A DNA stretch of 64,000 bases from Antedon bifida. Lineage: Eukaryota; Echinodermata; Crinoidea; Comatulida; Antedonidae. Shown piece after piece: positions 12,091 through 23,455 of the stretch. Each line of letters begins with the position of its first letter. The first letter of the stretch is position 1. The translations under genes and the position numbers were made by a program. Below the pieces are notes generated by a model that saw nothing but the letters and a program-made list of their open reading frames with translations, had not been told where the DNA came from and made no database searches. The stretch lies in NCBI GenBank assembly GCA_963402885.1, contig OY727094.1, forward strand, positions 18,602,501 through 18,666,500, read 5' to 3'.

Positions 12091-13369
12091 GCAACTTAAT
12101 TTATATCTTATCATTGACTGATCTGAAACGCTTCTAAAACTTGAATGCGTATGAATGTATATGTTATATTATTATTAGCGAATAAAATGAAAAACTATCA
12201 GCTGCAGCAATGATATTGAAATCGAGAAAACCATTACAGCTTCCACCGTCCAACCTCATATTGAAGAACGAGACAGAAAATCGTCGAGTCTTGATACCAA
12301 CAAAAAACCTAAAATGAAAATGAATAGCTGAAATGTAATGAATGGAACTATTTAAATAATTGTCACTATGATATGAACAAAACATTGCATCGTTATACAG
12401 TATAATTATTCAACAACCTGAAAACATTTTCAGATATAGGCCTACCATGAAAAAGCAGCAAATACAAAATTTCCTTATGTCTGTTTATTGTAATAATTAT
12501 TAATATTATAAATAAATTGTACCCCTCAGTTGTCAATAATTTTACTATAAATAAATATTTAACTATATAGAATAGGTAGGCCTATACCTGTATCAGGCTG
12601 CGATTTGCTTAATTATCTTTTTAAAACTTCCCAATGCATCTTCAATATAGAGTAGGATTGTAACGATACTTTAATAAAACTAAATTGTAACTAAAGTATT
12701 TAAATTATTAACAGAACATGTTACTAGGCCTAGGCCGATATAATACGACAACGATCCACCAGGTCGTGCATATACTCACCTACAACAACCACAATCAACA
12801 CACCATGCACCACACACGACGGAACTAGTGCCGCGAGACGTAACAATATATGACATGAGGACCTTTTTTAAAATGTTCGCTATAGGAAGCTTAAATAGGG
12901 TTTCAAGCCAATTTTAACGTAAAACAGACTATTGATACTTACTCTATCCATATACGTCGGTTTTTTGGTAATTCACTGTATGGGATGCAAATCCCACTAA
13001 TGGAAAATTTGTAAACAAACACCTGTTAGAAAACTTCAGTTTTGACGGACGCACACGAACTTTGGAAAGAAATTGTCGCTGACAACAAATCCAACAAATT
13101 ATTCAGAAAATTAGGTGACCTGCGACATCTTAAACATATAAGGAACTGATCTTACCATATATGGTTAATTTTTCGCCTACTAATGTTTATTAAACAGCTA
13201 TTAAATAACGTATACTTTATGCTAATGTTTTCGCGCGAAACGTTGATGCTTCTGTGCCGAGAGAGGGCTTCTAAAATTTATGACGTCATGCGAAGTCGAA
13301 AATTCAGCGATAACGGTCATATTTCCCAACGCGGCTCTCCGACTGCAAGGGCAGAAACGAAATAAGTCT
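12091..13369. other. Noncoding stretch
   Basis: No supported gene. Short open frames here have no recognisable motifs. Contains further AGGCCTA palindromes and a diverged copy of a repeat also seen near 10930-11060. Confidence 0.45.
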
Positions 13370-13530
13370 ACAGGACCAGCCCGCAATGGATGGTTGGGTG
13401 GAGCTAAGAAAATTGTGAAAAATAGAGCTGCTAGGTCCCTGCAAAACATTGAAATATGAAACGAAATTATAGGTCTACAGGACCAGCCCACCATGGTTGG
13501 GGTGGAGCTAAGAACATTTTGAAGACATTC
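13370..13530 (+). repeat. Repeat family C, two tandem copies
   Basis: TCTACAGGACCAGCCC followed by a TGGTTGGGTGGAGCTAAGAA-type segment occurs at about 13366 and again at about 13474. A diverged third copy lies at about 14340-14510, where GAAATATGAAACGAAAT and CAGAACCAGCCCTACCATGG are shared. Function unknown. Confidence 0.6.
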
Positions 13531-14334
13531 GCATTGTCAAAAGACATTCGCATTGTTAAACTGAATACCATCACTGACAAAAGGGCGTGTCGGATTTACT
13601 GAAATTACCGTTTCATTAAAAAAAAAAGATCAAAAAAAAGTGTGTGAACATTGTATAGTTTTATTTATTATTAAATGTTATAGTGTACAGAAAAGAATTT
13701 CTGATTTTATTTGACCAAATAAATGCTGTGAGAGCAGTTGACTGAGTAACAAATAAGTTAATTATTTTTAAATATATAATTCACAATTACAATATAATTC
13801 CTTTAGTATAACACCACTATTGATCGCTTCTTTCCATTCTATTATTTTACATCACTTTTAACCTGAAATATCATTTTTCTATCTTCGATGTCATCTTGTT
13901 TAAATGATTTAAATTTTTTATCTAAAGTAATTTTTATTAAGATTTTAACCAGTCTGTTAGTGGCGATGATTCGCTGTTGGTCTGGAATGAAATAAATAAT
14001 AATGTTAGTGCACACAGCATTTATTTGATCAAAATGCATCGGTAGTGCCTCATAGTTGACCGCTGAATACAATACACAATAGACACGGATGAACGCGTTC
14101 GTTTCGTTACTGTTACAAAGTTCGAACGCATTCGATTCTGAAATTGCGACGGCGAGAAAATCACTTTTAACTTCAATTTTTTCAGTTTCTGAAAGAATTA
14201 AGCCTTGAAATTTGTAATATACCATTAATAATACATTCCAAACAGGTGGCTGCTCTCTGGTGGTAGGATTTGTTGCTCTGGTAGGTATCTGGTGGTATCT
14301 GGTGGTATCTGGTGGTGTTTAGTAGGACCCTACC
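13531..14334. other. Noncoding stretch with one unassigned minus-strand open frame
   Basis: A 127-codon open frame on the minus strand (14225-13842) starts MVYYKFQGLILSETEKIEV. It resembles no family I recognise. Part of it overlaps a repeat: CTGTTAGTGGCGATGATTCG here resembles CTGTTAGTGGCGGTAATTAT at 43481. It is more likely repeat-derived than a gene. A GGTATCTGGTGGTATCTGGT tandem lies at about 14282-14318. Confidence 0.35.
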
Positions 14335-14515
14335 GGTAAGTCTCCAGAACCAGCCCTACCATGGTTGGGAGGCTGAGATATAAAAAAAAATTGATAATGC
14401 ACTGACTGTATTGTTCTTCGAAATATGAAACGAAATGTATCCATGACCAGCTCTATAATTGGGACTGAGCTTAGAAAATTTTGAAAACTAGAGCTGTTCC
14501 TGTAGGTCTTCAAAA
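14335..14515 (+). repeat. Repeat family C, diverged copy
   Basis: Shares CCAGCCCTACCATGGTTGGG and GAAATATGAAACGAAAT with the tandem pair at 13370-13530, in the same orientation about 0.9 kb away. Confidence 0.5.
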
Positions 14516-14799
14516 ATTACACTTATACTTAAAAAATATCAGGCCTAGAGGCCTAAAAAGCCCTTTTTGCCATTTATTTGGAGGTGAAAGCGTAGACCAT
14601 TTTCTGTCGGGGAAATCAGTTTATTTCCCAGATGTATATGCGTGCGTACCATTTGGACTTTCGATGTTCATGACATACAGGACATTGGAAATTTAATAAT
14701 AACTTAGCTAATAAGATGTTGGCTAAACGAAAATGGCATGTTTTTTGTTTAGTAATGTAGGCCTACAGTGATTTTAGGTACCCCACGCCGCGATACAGA

Positions 14800-15110
14800 G
14801 GGTTAATCGTAAATTAAGAAATTGAAGATACGAACAATAGATCGCGAACATAATTCGTACCCTTTTGCTGTATAGCGTACGTCGCTATCACAGTACACCA
14901 CGTAACGCGTCGGTAAACTTCGCCTGGAAATAACTACAGTACACATTCTGGTCCCTGGATGGAACATCACGCGTAAACCGCAATGGGCCGGGTTCAATGT
15001 TAAAAGATTCGTACAAAAGGACACCCCCAGACAAGTGCGACGGCCTACCTATTGTTTATTATATCGTTGGCAATAATGCATGCATATAAAATGTAATAGC
15101 TCTCCGACGT
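14800..15110 (+). repeat. Dispersed repeat family A, diverged copy
   Basis: The best-matching part is about 14990-15110: GATTCGTACAAAAGGACACC, CCAGACAAGTGCGACGGCC, CTACCTATTGTTTA and a TGCATGCATATAAAA segment, in the same order as in 31455-31570. The first half is only weakly similar. The right flank of the nested transposon near 42208-42270 is closest to this copy. Confidence 0.55.
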
Positions 15111-15289
15111 GAACGCGAATGATTTTTACTGTATATTATATTCCACGACAAATGAAATCATTAATTTTTGTTATTCTAATGACCTTTGATGATTTCTTGT
15201 GTTCAATTCTGTGATCTGAATCAACTACTGTAATACAGTTGTCACACAAAGTTCTTCTCATAAACTGTCCAAATATAGTGGTGGCCATT

Positions 15290-15395
15290 TTTAGTCGCGT
15301 GGACGCGACTCTATAGTTCACTATGTCGGTCGGTCGGTCTGGTATCACTATGCGTTTTAGCATGCGACTTATGGCTGTTGGCCTTGTTAAATCTA
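15290..15395 (+). repeat. Repeat family D, copy 1 (TCGGTCGGTCGG element)
   Basis: Begins TTTTTAGTCGCGTGGACGCG, continues through ATAGTTCACTATGTCGG and a CGGT microsatellite, and ends CGACTTATGGCTGTTGGCCT. A second, longer copy is at 15853-16045 in the same orientation. Confidence 0.75.
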
Positions 15396-15852
15396 AGATG
15401 GCCGCCAGATTATCGCTTTACCTAGAAGAGTTATTGTATAATAGGTACCATCAAAACGGACTTGATCCACATTCATAATTTGTGTTATTGATGACTTTCT
15501 GATCTTAAATAGGGTTTATTTGACAGTTGGCAGCTATCTTGAATTTGGTCCTTTAAAGTTTAAATGTCTTTACAAAAAATGGCAACATATTTTTTTTCAT
15601 TCCTCATAACACATTGACCTACACTATAATGTAGGCCTATATCACTTATCACGTATGCAAATTACCACACGAATATCTCTTTGATCACTCTGAAAACATT
15701 TATTCTGCATTGAACGGCATCTGAAATCGTGTTCTGAGATTTGATCTCTTCAACTTTATAAAGTTAAATGATAACAAAACATAATTTAACATACTTGGAT
15801 CTAGGCACCAAAATAATAGGCACACTACAATACATACTGTATGCACACATAT
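15396..15852. other. Noncoding spacer between the two family D copies
   Basis: No gene, RNA or further repeat was recognised between the two copies. Confidence 0.5.
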
Positions 15853-16045
15853 TTTTAGTCGCGTGGACGTGACTCAATAGTTCACTATGTCGGTCGGTCG
15901 GTCTGTCTGTCGGTCCGGTATCACTATGCGTTTTATCGCTTTTCTGTACATTTTGAACTGTTTTGATGTACAGGAAAGTACATTACTTTTTGAAAGTTCA
16001 TTTTTTTCTGAGAGCACGCGACTTATGGCTGTTGGCCTTGTTTCC
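15853..16045 (+). repeat. Repeat family D, copy 2
   Basis: Same ends as copy 1 at 15290-15395, with about 90 extra bases between the CGGT run and the closing CGACTTATGGCTGTTGGCCT. Copy 1 is therefore an internally deleted version, or the two come from different sub-families. The apparent open frames on both strands are repeat-encoded. Confidence 0.75.
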
Positions 16046-16194
16046 TTCCACGCCAAAGTGCGTATGATTGTTAGTGCAATCTTGTTACCATGTTAATCAC
16101 GTTTCTAAATCATCTTTTATCTCTGAGAAAAATTGCTCTCATATCAAGATGTACCTGAAGAATGTGCTACAGAACAACTAATTCTCTCCTCTTT

Positions 16195-16640
16195 CCAGTC
16201 TACAGAAGATCCAAATCAAGCGATCCAGCTTTGAGGATGGTCATTTTCACAAGACCCAAAACACATAAAACCCATTTTAAGAGATGTTGGCTCCAAATTC
16301 CTAAAAGGATTGTTTTTAAAATACTTCATTCCATATAATACGTATATCAATTTGTTTGCAATCTGCAATCATCACAAATAGATGTATATTCACCATACCA
16401 CCGACTTTAAAGTCTTGGGATAACCGGTCATTACTTTTGCTGCTCCATTTCTTTGGAACCAACTCCCTGAACATGTTAAATCTGCAATTTCTAAAATATC
16501 AAAGCTTAAGGCCTTTATCATCTGCTCCGACTCGGATTTTATTTACACATTTTTTTGGCCGATTTTCATTCATTCATTTTTTTTCTTTCTTATAAATAAA
16601 CCTGTATTGTAAATATAACAATACGTATTTAATTTAATAT
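16195..16640 (+). mobile_element. 3' fragment of a CR1/L2-like LINE
   Basis: With one frame change the region reads FLWNQLPEHVKSAISKISKL followed by KAFI, the standard C-terminal end of CR1/L2 polyproteins (LWN.LP..VK....S...FK). The sequence then runs into AATAAACCTGTATTGTAAAT. No upstream reverse-transcriptase core remains; 5'-truncated copy. Confidence 0.65.
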
Positions 16641-16978
16641 CAGATTTGAATATTTGTATCAAAGAGGAAAATCAGAGCGGCATTTAAGGCAGAAATTGGA
16701 AATTACCACCTGTCTGCAAAGTCTGGTAAATAATAGCAAAGCCGTCCCCATGTTACAGAAATAGATGATTGGCAAGTATACTCCCAAAAACAATAAATCA
16801 CATTACATAGTAAATATAAAAAAGACCTTTAGTGGTCGAGCTTTAATAGAAATTCAATTAGAATTTTACTTTTACTTTTTTCTAAAAAGAAGCTGTTTAT
16901 TCTAATTTTTTTTTAGTGTAATATGGTATCATGTATAATCAAATAAATACACCCTAGATATGAAGAAGGAGGGATGCG

Positions 16979-16984
16979 TTTATT
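16979..16984 (-). promoter_or_regulatory. ZMAT5: Candidate poly(A) signal of ZMAT5
   Basis: AATAAA on the minus strand, about 65 bases after the ZMAT5 stop codon. It is the nearest canonical signal; use is inferred from position. Confidence 0.5.
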
Positions 16985-17047
16985 AAAATAAATACAGTAC
17001 TACATTTACCACAAAACATACTTCAAAGTTAAATTTCCTTGCAAATC

Positions 17048-17364
17048 TCATCCCCATTGTACTTCTCCAGAGCTCAAAACATCCTCCAATGTTGGTGGTA
17101 TCACAGATGGTGGTAGTGATATCACTGCTTGTAATGAGGGAGGAAGTGACCAATTGGCTTTCAGTTTTTCTTTAATTTTGTTAACAATAGCAGTCTCAGT
17201 TTCTTCATTTTTTTCTGTTACAGAGGTTTGTTCATTCTCTCCTTTCACTTTCGTTCGTTTTGCTAACCACTGGTCAATATTCAGTTCATCACAGTCTACT
17301 TTACGTTTGGTTTCCTTGATCAGTTTTTTCTTTGCTTCTTCTTGATTTCGTTTTTCATGAATTT
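17048..17364 (-). CDS. ZMAT5: ZMAT5 exon 4 (C-terminus), U11/U12 snRNP 20 kDa protein
   Basis: Last of four minus-strand exons. The acceptor CTACAACAG at 17373-17365 is joined in phase 1 to exon 3, so the exon starts with the last two bases of Gln88 and encodes residues 88-192 plus TGA. It is highly charged (EEAKKKLIKETKRKVD), contains LNIDQWLAKRTK, matching the human DWLEKRAKR region, then a proline-rich LPPSLQAVISLPP segment, and ends SSGEVQWG. The VQWG ending is the signature of ZMAT5. ZMAT5 belongs to the U11/U12 di-snRNP, which recognises U12-type introns. The predicted protein is 192 residues; human ZMAT5 is 170. The extra length is in this exon. Confidence 0.92.
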
Positions 17365-18249
17365 CTGTTGTAGAAAGCAAGATTTACCATTTAAAATGTG
17401 AATGCCAAAATGTTAAAATGATATTGCTTTTGTTTGGAAACGACAATTTAAATTAATATACTTTTTAGGTTATATGCATTATCATATATTGATTTTGTCA
17501 GAATCTTAATTTATTTATTCTTTCCTTAGCACTATTTTGTCTGTCAATTATCTTGTTTCATCTAGCTAAGTCAATTTTTCAGAGTATATTTCTTATGACC
17601 AGTAAGCAATGTGGTTATGTTTTCACGGTGCGCAATCAAAAATTACGCGGTCTGCGTGCAATTTAAAGAAATCACGTTTGTAAACATATCATATAATTAA
17701 ACCAAATTTGGTACTCATAAATTTCAGGTCATATTTCATTGCGTTATACGAGCACGTCAAAAGTGACAGGCTATGCATGTGTAAGTTAACAAAATGGTAA
17801 AAATATGCTAAATTTTAAAATTATTATAGATCGTCGAAATGCTCGGGAAACCCTATTCATTTTCTTAAAGTGTATGTACCATATGTATGATTTATTATGA
17901 AATTAAGAGAAAAAAAGTTGATTAAGTCATCATTAATTGCATATTAAATTGAAAAAATTAATTTCGACAATCAAACAAATTATGACATTTTCTTAAGCCG
18001 AAATAACAAACTCAACATTAACTTTCTTCCTTAAAATGTTCATATATTAAAGTTAAAAGTATATAGTATGACAGCGCATCCTTTTTTGCATCCTTTTTTT
18101 TTTACATTTTTAAAGATGTCATCATAGACATAAAAAATTATAATTCATTGCGGTATGTAATAATCTACAGTATTTGCACCAAAGTGGTTACTGCATAGTA
18201 AATACACGGAGGAATCTTTATTCAACTTTTATTCAGGTGTATACTGTAT

Positions 18250-18325
18250 ATGGCTCGGTGGTCTGTGACACTGTCTATAGCACTCGAGGTACCAAGATCG
18301 ATTCTCACCTTGGGAAACAAAACGA
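18250..18325 (+). repeat. Possible tRNA-derived SINE head
   Basis: A GGCTCGGTGGTCTGTGACAC stretch resembling an A box is followed 30 bases on by CAAGATCGATTCTCACC, resembling a B box (GGTTCGANTCC). A related segment at about 18485-18515 shares GCTACCAAGATC. No full cloverleaf can be drawn. It lies in ZMAT5 intron 3, antisense to the gene. Confidence 0.3.
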
Positions 18326-18684
18326 AAGACGATTTAAAAAAAAAAATATGTGTATTGTTTGTTAAATTTTATTATTATTATTTTATTACTTATTATTATG
18401 TAACAAGGGTAGTTTATGACATATACGCGGAGGGATCTTTGACCGGGTTGTTCTTATTCAAGTGACTTGATGTGCAGTGATACCGGCTATTGTATTTGCG
18501 CTACCAAGATCCTATCTTTCAGTATTATAAATAATTAAATATGACAAATTCAATATATTTTTTAACAAATCAATTATCTTTATTTATTAAATCAATGCAT
18601 ATAACCTATAATTAATCATGGTGACGAATTAGATCTAGTTCTATATTATTACAATAAAAAAAATACAAATCCTCAAATACTTAC

Positions 18685-18756
18685 GTCTATGTAGGTCATT
18701 TAATCTTTCTTCATTTAAGTGGGAAAATCTACAATTAGGATGAAATTCACAGTGAC
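18685..18756 (-). CDS. ZMAT5: ZMAT5 exon 3 (second half of CCCH zinc finger)
   Basis: This 72-base exon has a T-rich acceptor ending CAACAG and a GTAAGT donor, phase 1 on both sides. It encodes HCEFHPNCRFSHLNEERL and NDLHR. With Cys57 from exon 2 it completes a C-x8-C-x5-C-x3-H finger (Cys57, Cys66, Cys72, His76), spaced exactly as in human ZMAT5. Such fingers bind single-stranded RNA. The intron splits the finger between its first and second cysteines. Confidence 0.93.
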
Positions 18757-18904
18757 CTGTTGAAAAAAAATATTTTTTATAACTGCCAATATGTATTTAT
18801 CAAGATTACAAAAATATCCACTGATGATCTGCTTAAATTATTTTATTAGACACATATATGTATTGTAACTATTAATAAAACAAACAAACAAACAATGGAT
18901 AAAA

Positions 18905-19039
18905 GGGCAAATGCAGAAAGCAAGAAAAGAACAAAAGAAATGGGAAGAACAGGAACTTGATTGGTTCATCAAAGAGATGAATGAAGAGATGGTGAGGAGT
19001 ATCAAAAGCTTCAAAATTATCCGGTGTTTAATTATTTTA
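18905..19039 (+). pseudogene. Short coding-like remnant, unassigned
   Basis: In one plus-strand frame the sequence reads QMQKARKEQKKWEEQELDWF, then KEMNEEMVRSIKSFK, before a stop. The composition (Lys, Glu, Gln, Trp) is coding-like and unlike its AT-rich surroundings. It lies in ZMAT5 intron 2, antisense to that gene. It may be a fragment of a transposon protein; no family was recognised. Confidence 0.25.
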
Positions 19040-19300
19040 TAAACAGAAATTATGGTTAAGTGTTATTTTTATCTTATTTTAACTGGGATTCTGTCAAATT
19101 AGCTAGTGTACTCTAGTAGCTAGATCAACTCTCGTATGCACCTTGAGGTCCAGAGAATTTGACTTGACTGGTTACACATTTTAAAAATTTCAGTGTGATA
19201 GGTTATTATTAAGACCAAACACCAATAGGTCCTTAAATCTCCACAACTACTGGTCACAGCGAGGTAATTTTGGTCTCAAATTGATCGGAAGGTATACTCA

Positions 19301-19926
19301 GGGTATGTTCAGACTCACTCACAGCGTTAAGGCGTACAGTAATCTGTGGCGTTAAAAGCCAAGGTGTTCAGACACAATGATCAATATTCCAATGCCTTGC
19401 ATCTAAAACACTCTGATCAGGTCAAAGCAGATAGAACTATATGTATACATTCATGACAATGCATGAAAGTTTACATCGTAAAATTGTTTATTTCTTATTT
19501 ATATTTATATAATGTTACCTTTAAATATACTGATTTGTAGAATTGTATTTTAATTCAAAATAATTTAAAACGTAATTATTACACAGACAATTATATTAAT
19601 TGATTTATGAAAATATATCACTTAACTTAACTGTTCTTTAAAATTGAAAACCTGAAAATACATCTGACATATCTATTTCGCTGTCGTATACTAGGGTACA
19701 GGTATGTAGTTGTTGTCTGCTAATCGTGGTCGTGTCTTTTCATTGGTTAAGGTTAAAATCACTGATGCATCACTGGATTATCTACCCTCTTCTGCTAGGG
19801 TTATTAGTGCCACTGGCGCGGCGCGGTGTAACAGCTTCCTAACATTAGTCCGCGGCCTAGTTCAGACACAAAATATGTATGCCGCTTACATAACGCCATC
19901 TTAACGCCGTGAGTCTGAACATACCC
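19301..19926. mobile_element. PIF/Harbinger-like MITE with TCA target duplication
   Basis: The element starts GGGTATGTTCAGACTCAC and ends with the inverted copy GTGAGTCTGAACATACCC; both ends continue with a CGTTAAG segment. It is flanked by TCA on both sides (19298-19300 and 19927-19929). A 3-bp duplication with G-rich ends fits the PIF/Harbinger superfamily, though that family usually duplicates TWA, so the assignment is tentative. At 626 bp and without a transposase it is non-autonomous. It lies in ZMAT5 intron 2. Confidence 0.75.
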
Positions 19927-20674
19927 TCAGTCTAATGGGACATTTTTAAAAAATGACAGGAAATACCATTTCTGACCTTTGATCCACAAACCAGGACATG
20001 TATGTATCTCCATAAATAATGTTCGTAGACACTTGAATTTGTTTTAAATTGTTCGAAATATACATTTTGTTATTTGTTACACATTTTGAAAAATGTTACA
20101 AAAGGTAAAAGGGTCAAGGGTTATATAAACAAATACAAATAGGTACTTGTATCTCGGCAACCACTTTTGAAAGTTGTCTCCTATCTTTTAACACTAGCAG
20201 GTCTGAAAATAATACTAAGAAGTTGGGACCGTGATGGTTCTTGACCACATATCTATCTGTATTTTTATTTTGGTAAAGATCTTGCAATAACTTAACGACT
20301 GTACGCGCTATATGTAAATATTAACCATGCATTTTTTACATGTTTGGTTGGATGTATAAAATATTTGATCTGATGGAATGATATTGATATGTAAATGTAA
20401 ACAAACACTCAAAAAAAGTATGTTTACAGTTCAATTATTTTCAGAATAATAATACATAAAATGCTTAGTTTTTTTATATTTTAGCCAAATTGCCAAGGAT
20501 AACCATAAGCGAATTCACTATCCTTCTTCAAGGTGGCAATCCCTTTCACAAGACAAACACACAAGATGCTCTACATAAACAAAGTCTAACTACAAGTCTT
20601 TGTGTTTACCAATTGGAAGATAATCGCGTCAATGACAATGAAATACACTCTCGGTATCCCTACTAATAGCCTAC

Positions 20675-20737
20675 CTGTTTGGTGAAATTTTCTGCAGGGT
20701 TTCTTTGCGGATTCCTCAACTAGAATTGTTTCAGGAT
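20675..20737 (-). CDS. ZMAT5: ZMAT5 exon 2
   Basis: A 63-base exon between the acceptor TATTTATAG and the donor GTAGGC, phase 1 on both sides. It encodes DPETILVEESAKKPCRKFHQ followed by T and the first base of Gly64. The segment aligns with the human linker and start of the CCCH finger (CRKFLLTG). Cys57 is the first metal ligand of that finger. The exon sits only about 75 bases from the edge of the large 43-bp minisatellite in intron 1. Confidence 0.93.
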
Positions 20738-20811
20738 CTATAAATAAATAGAAAAAGAGAGAAAATGAATCTATTCTAGCCAAGGCCTAGTAATAGCAAC
20801 ACACGCAAGTC

Positions 20812-23455
20812 CTACTAAAACCCACCTGGAGCGCCTGAAAGGCCCGGTATGAGTCCTTCTAAAACCCACCCAGAGCGCCTAAAAGGCCAGTAGGGGTCCT
20901 ATTAAAACTCACCCAGAGCGCCTGAAAGGCCAGGTAGGGTCCTACTAAAACCCACCCAGAGCGCCTGAAAGGCCAGGTAGGGTCCTACTAAAACCCACCC
21001 AGAGCGCCTGAAAGGCCAGGTAGGGTCCTACTAAAACCCACCTGGAGCGCCTGAAAGGCCAGGTAGGGTACTACTAAAACCCACCCAGAGCACCTGAAAG
21101 GCCAGGTAGGGTCCTACTAAAACCCACCCGGAGCGCCTGAAAGGCCAGGTAGGGTCCTACCAAAACCCACCCAGAGCGCCTGAAAGGCCAGGTAGGGTCC
21201 TACTAAAACCCATCCAGAGCGCCTGAAAGGCCCGGTAGGGGTCCTACTAAAACCCACCCAGAGCACCTGAAAGGCCAGGTACTGTACATAGGGTCCTACT
21301 AAAACCTACCCGGAGCTCCTGAAAGGCCAGGTAGGGTCCTACTAAAACCCACCCGGAGCGCCTGAAAGGCAAGGTAGGGTCCTACTAAAACCCACCCAGA
21401 GCGCCTGAAAGGCACGGTAGGGGTCCTACTAAAACCCACCCAGAGCGCCTGAAAGGCCAGGTAAGGTCCTACTAAAACCCACCCAGAGCGCCTGAAAGGC
21501 CAGGTACATAGGGACCTACTAAAACCCACCCAGAGCGCCTAAAAGGCCAGTAGGGGTCCTATTAAAACTCACCCAGAGCGCCTGAAAGGCCAGGTAGGGT
21601 CCTACTAAAACCCACCCAGAGCGCCTGAAAGGCCAGGTAGGGTCCTACTAAAACCCACCCAGAGCGCCTGAAAGGCCAGGTAGGGTCCTACTAAAACCCA
21701 CCTGGAGCGCCTGAAAGGCCAGGTAGGGTACTACTAAAACCCACCCAGAGCACCTGAAAGGCCAGGTAGGGTCCTACTAAAACCCACCCGGAGCGCCTGA
21801 AAGGCCAGGTAGGGTCCTACCAAAACCCACCCAGAGCGCCTGAAAGGCCAGGTAGGGTCCTACTAAAACCCATCCAGAGCGCCTGAAAGGCCCGGTAGGG
21901 GTCCTACTAAAACCCACCCAGAGCTCCTGAAAGGCCAGGTAGGGTCCTACTAAAACCCACCCGGAGCGCCTGAAAGGCAAGGTAGGGTCCTACTAAAACC
22001 CACCCAGAGCGCCTGAAAGGCACGGTAGGGGTCCTACTAAAACCCACCCAGAGCGCCTGAAAGGCCAGGTAAGGTCCTACTAAAACCCACCCAGAGCGCC
22101 TGAAAGGCCAGGTACATAGGGACCTACTAAAACCCACCCAGAGCGCCTGAAAGGCCAGGTAGGGTCCTACTAAAACCCACCCAGAGCACCTGAAAGGCCA
22201 GGTAGGGTCCTACCAAAACCCACCCAGAGGGCCTGAAAGGCCCGGTAGGGGTCCTACTAAAACCCACCCAGAGCACCTGAAAGGCCAGGTATGGTCCTAC
22301 TAAAACCCACCCGGAGCGCCTGAAAGGCGAGGTAGGGTCCGACTAAAACCCACCCTGAGCACCTGAAAGGCCAGGTAGGGTCCTACCAAAACCCACCCAG
22401 AGCACCTGAAAGGCCAGGTAGGGTCCTACTAAAACCCACCCAGAGCGCCTGAAAGGCCAGGTACATAGGGTCCTACTAAAACCCACCCAGAGCCCCTGAA
22501 AGGCCAGGTAGGGTCCTACTAAAACCCACCCAGAGCGCCTGAAAGGCCAGGTACATAGGGACCTACTAAAACCCACCCAGAGCGCCTGAAAGGCCAGGTA
22601 GGGTCCTACTAAAACCCACCCAGAGCACCTGAAAGGCCAGGTAGGGTCCTACCAAAACCCACCCAGAGGGCCTGAAAGGCCCGGTAGGGGTCCTACTAAA
22701 ACCCACCCAGAGCACCTGAAAGGCCAGGTATGGTCCTACTAAAACCCACCCGGAGCGCCTGAAAGGCGAGGTAGGGTCCGACTAAAACCCACCCTGAGCA
22801 CCTGAAAGGCCAGGTAGGGTCCTACCAAAACCCACCCAGAGCACCTGAAAGGCCAGGTAGGGTCCTACTAAAACCCACCCAGAGCGCCTGAAAGGCCAGG
22901 TACATAGGGTCCTACTAAAACCCACCCAGAGCCCCTGAAAGGCCAGGTAGGGTCCTACTAAAACCCACCCGGAGCGCCTGAAAGGCCATGTAGGGTCCTA
23001 CTAAAACCCACCCAGAGCGCCTGAAAGGCCATGTAGGGTCCTACTAAAACCCACCCGGAGCACCTGAAAGGCCATGTAGGGTCCTACTAAAACCCACCCG
23101 GAGCACCTGAAAGGCCATGTAGGGTCCTACTAAAACCCACCCAGAGCGCCTGAAAGGCCATGTAGGGTCCTACTAAAACCCACCCGGAGCACCTGAAAGG
23201 CCAGGTAGGGTCCTACTAAAACCCACCCAGAGCGCCTGAAAGGCCAGGTAGGGTCCTACTAAAACCCACCCGGAGCACCTGAAAGGCCAGGTAGGGTCCT
23301 ACTAAAACCCACCCAGAGCGCCTGAAAGGCACGGTAGGGGTCCTACCAAAACCCACCCAGAGCGCTTGAAAGGCCAGGTAGGGTCCTACTAAATCCCACC
23401 CAGAGCGCCTGAAAGGTCCGGTAGGGGTCCTACTAAAACCCACCCAGAGGGTCCG
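20812..23455. repeat. 43-bp minisatellite, about 61 units, in ZMAT5 intron 1
   Basis: The unit is TAGGGTCCTACTAAAACCCA, then CCCAGAGCGCCTGAAAGGCC, then AGG. Variants include AGCACCTG, CCCGGAGC and an extra ACATA before the next unit. Blocks are themselves duplicated: 20871-21520 recurs from 21531 (offset 660 bp), and the block starting at 22121 recurs at 22560 (offset 439 bp). All open frames of 65-81 codons on the minus strand are translations of the unit. Confidence 0.97.

Noticed and set aside
17154..17345. 63-codon plus-strand open frame over ZMAT5 exon 4
   Set aside because: Antisense shadow of a well-supported exon.
20812..23443. Minus-strand open frames rich in GFSRTLPGLSGA-type peptides
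   Set aside because: Direct translations of the 43-bp minisatellite; the unit is not a multiple of three and the frames change from copy to copy.
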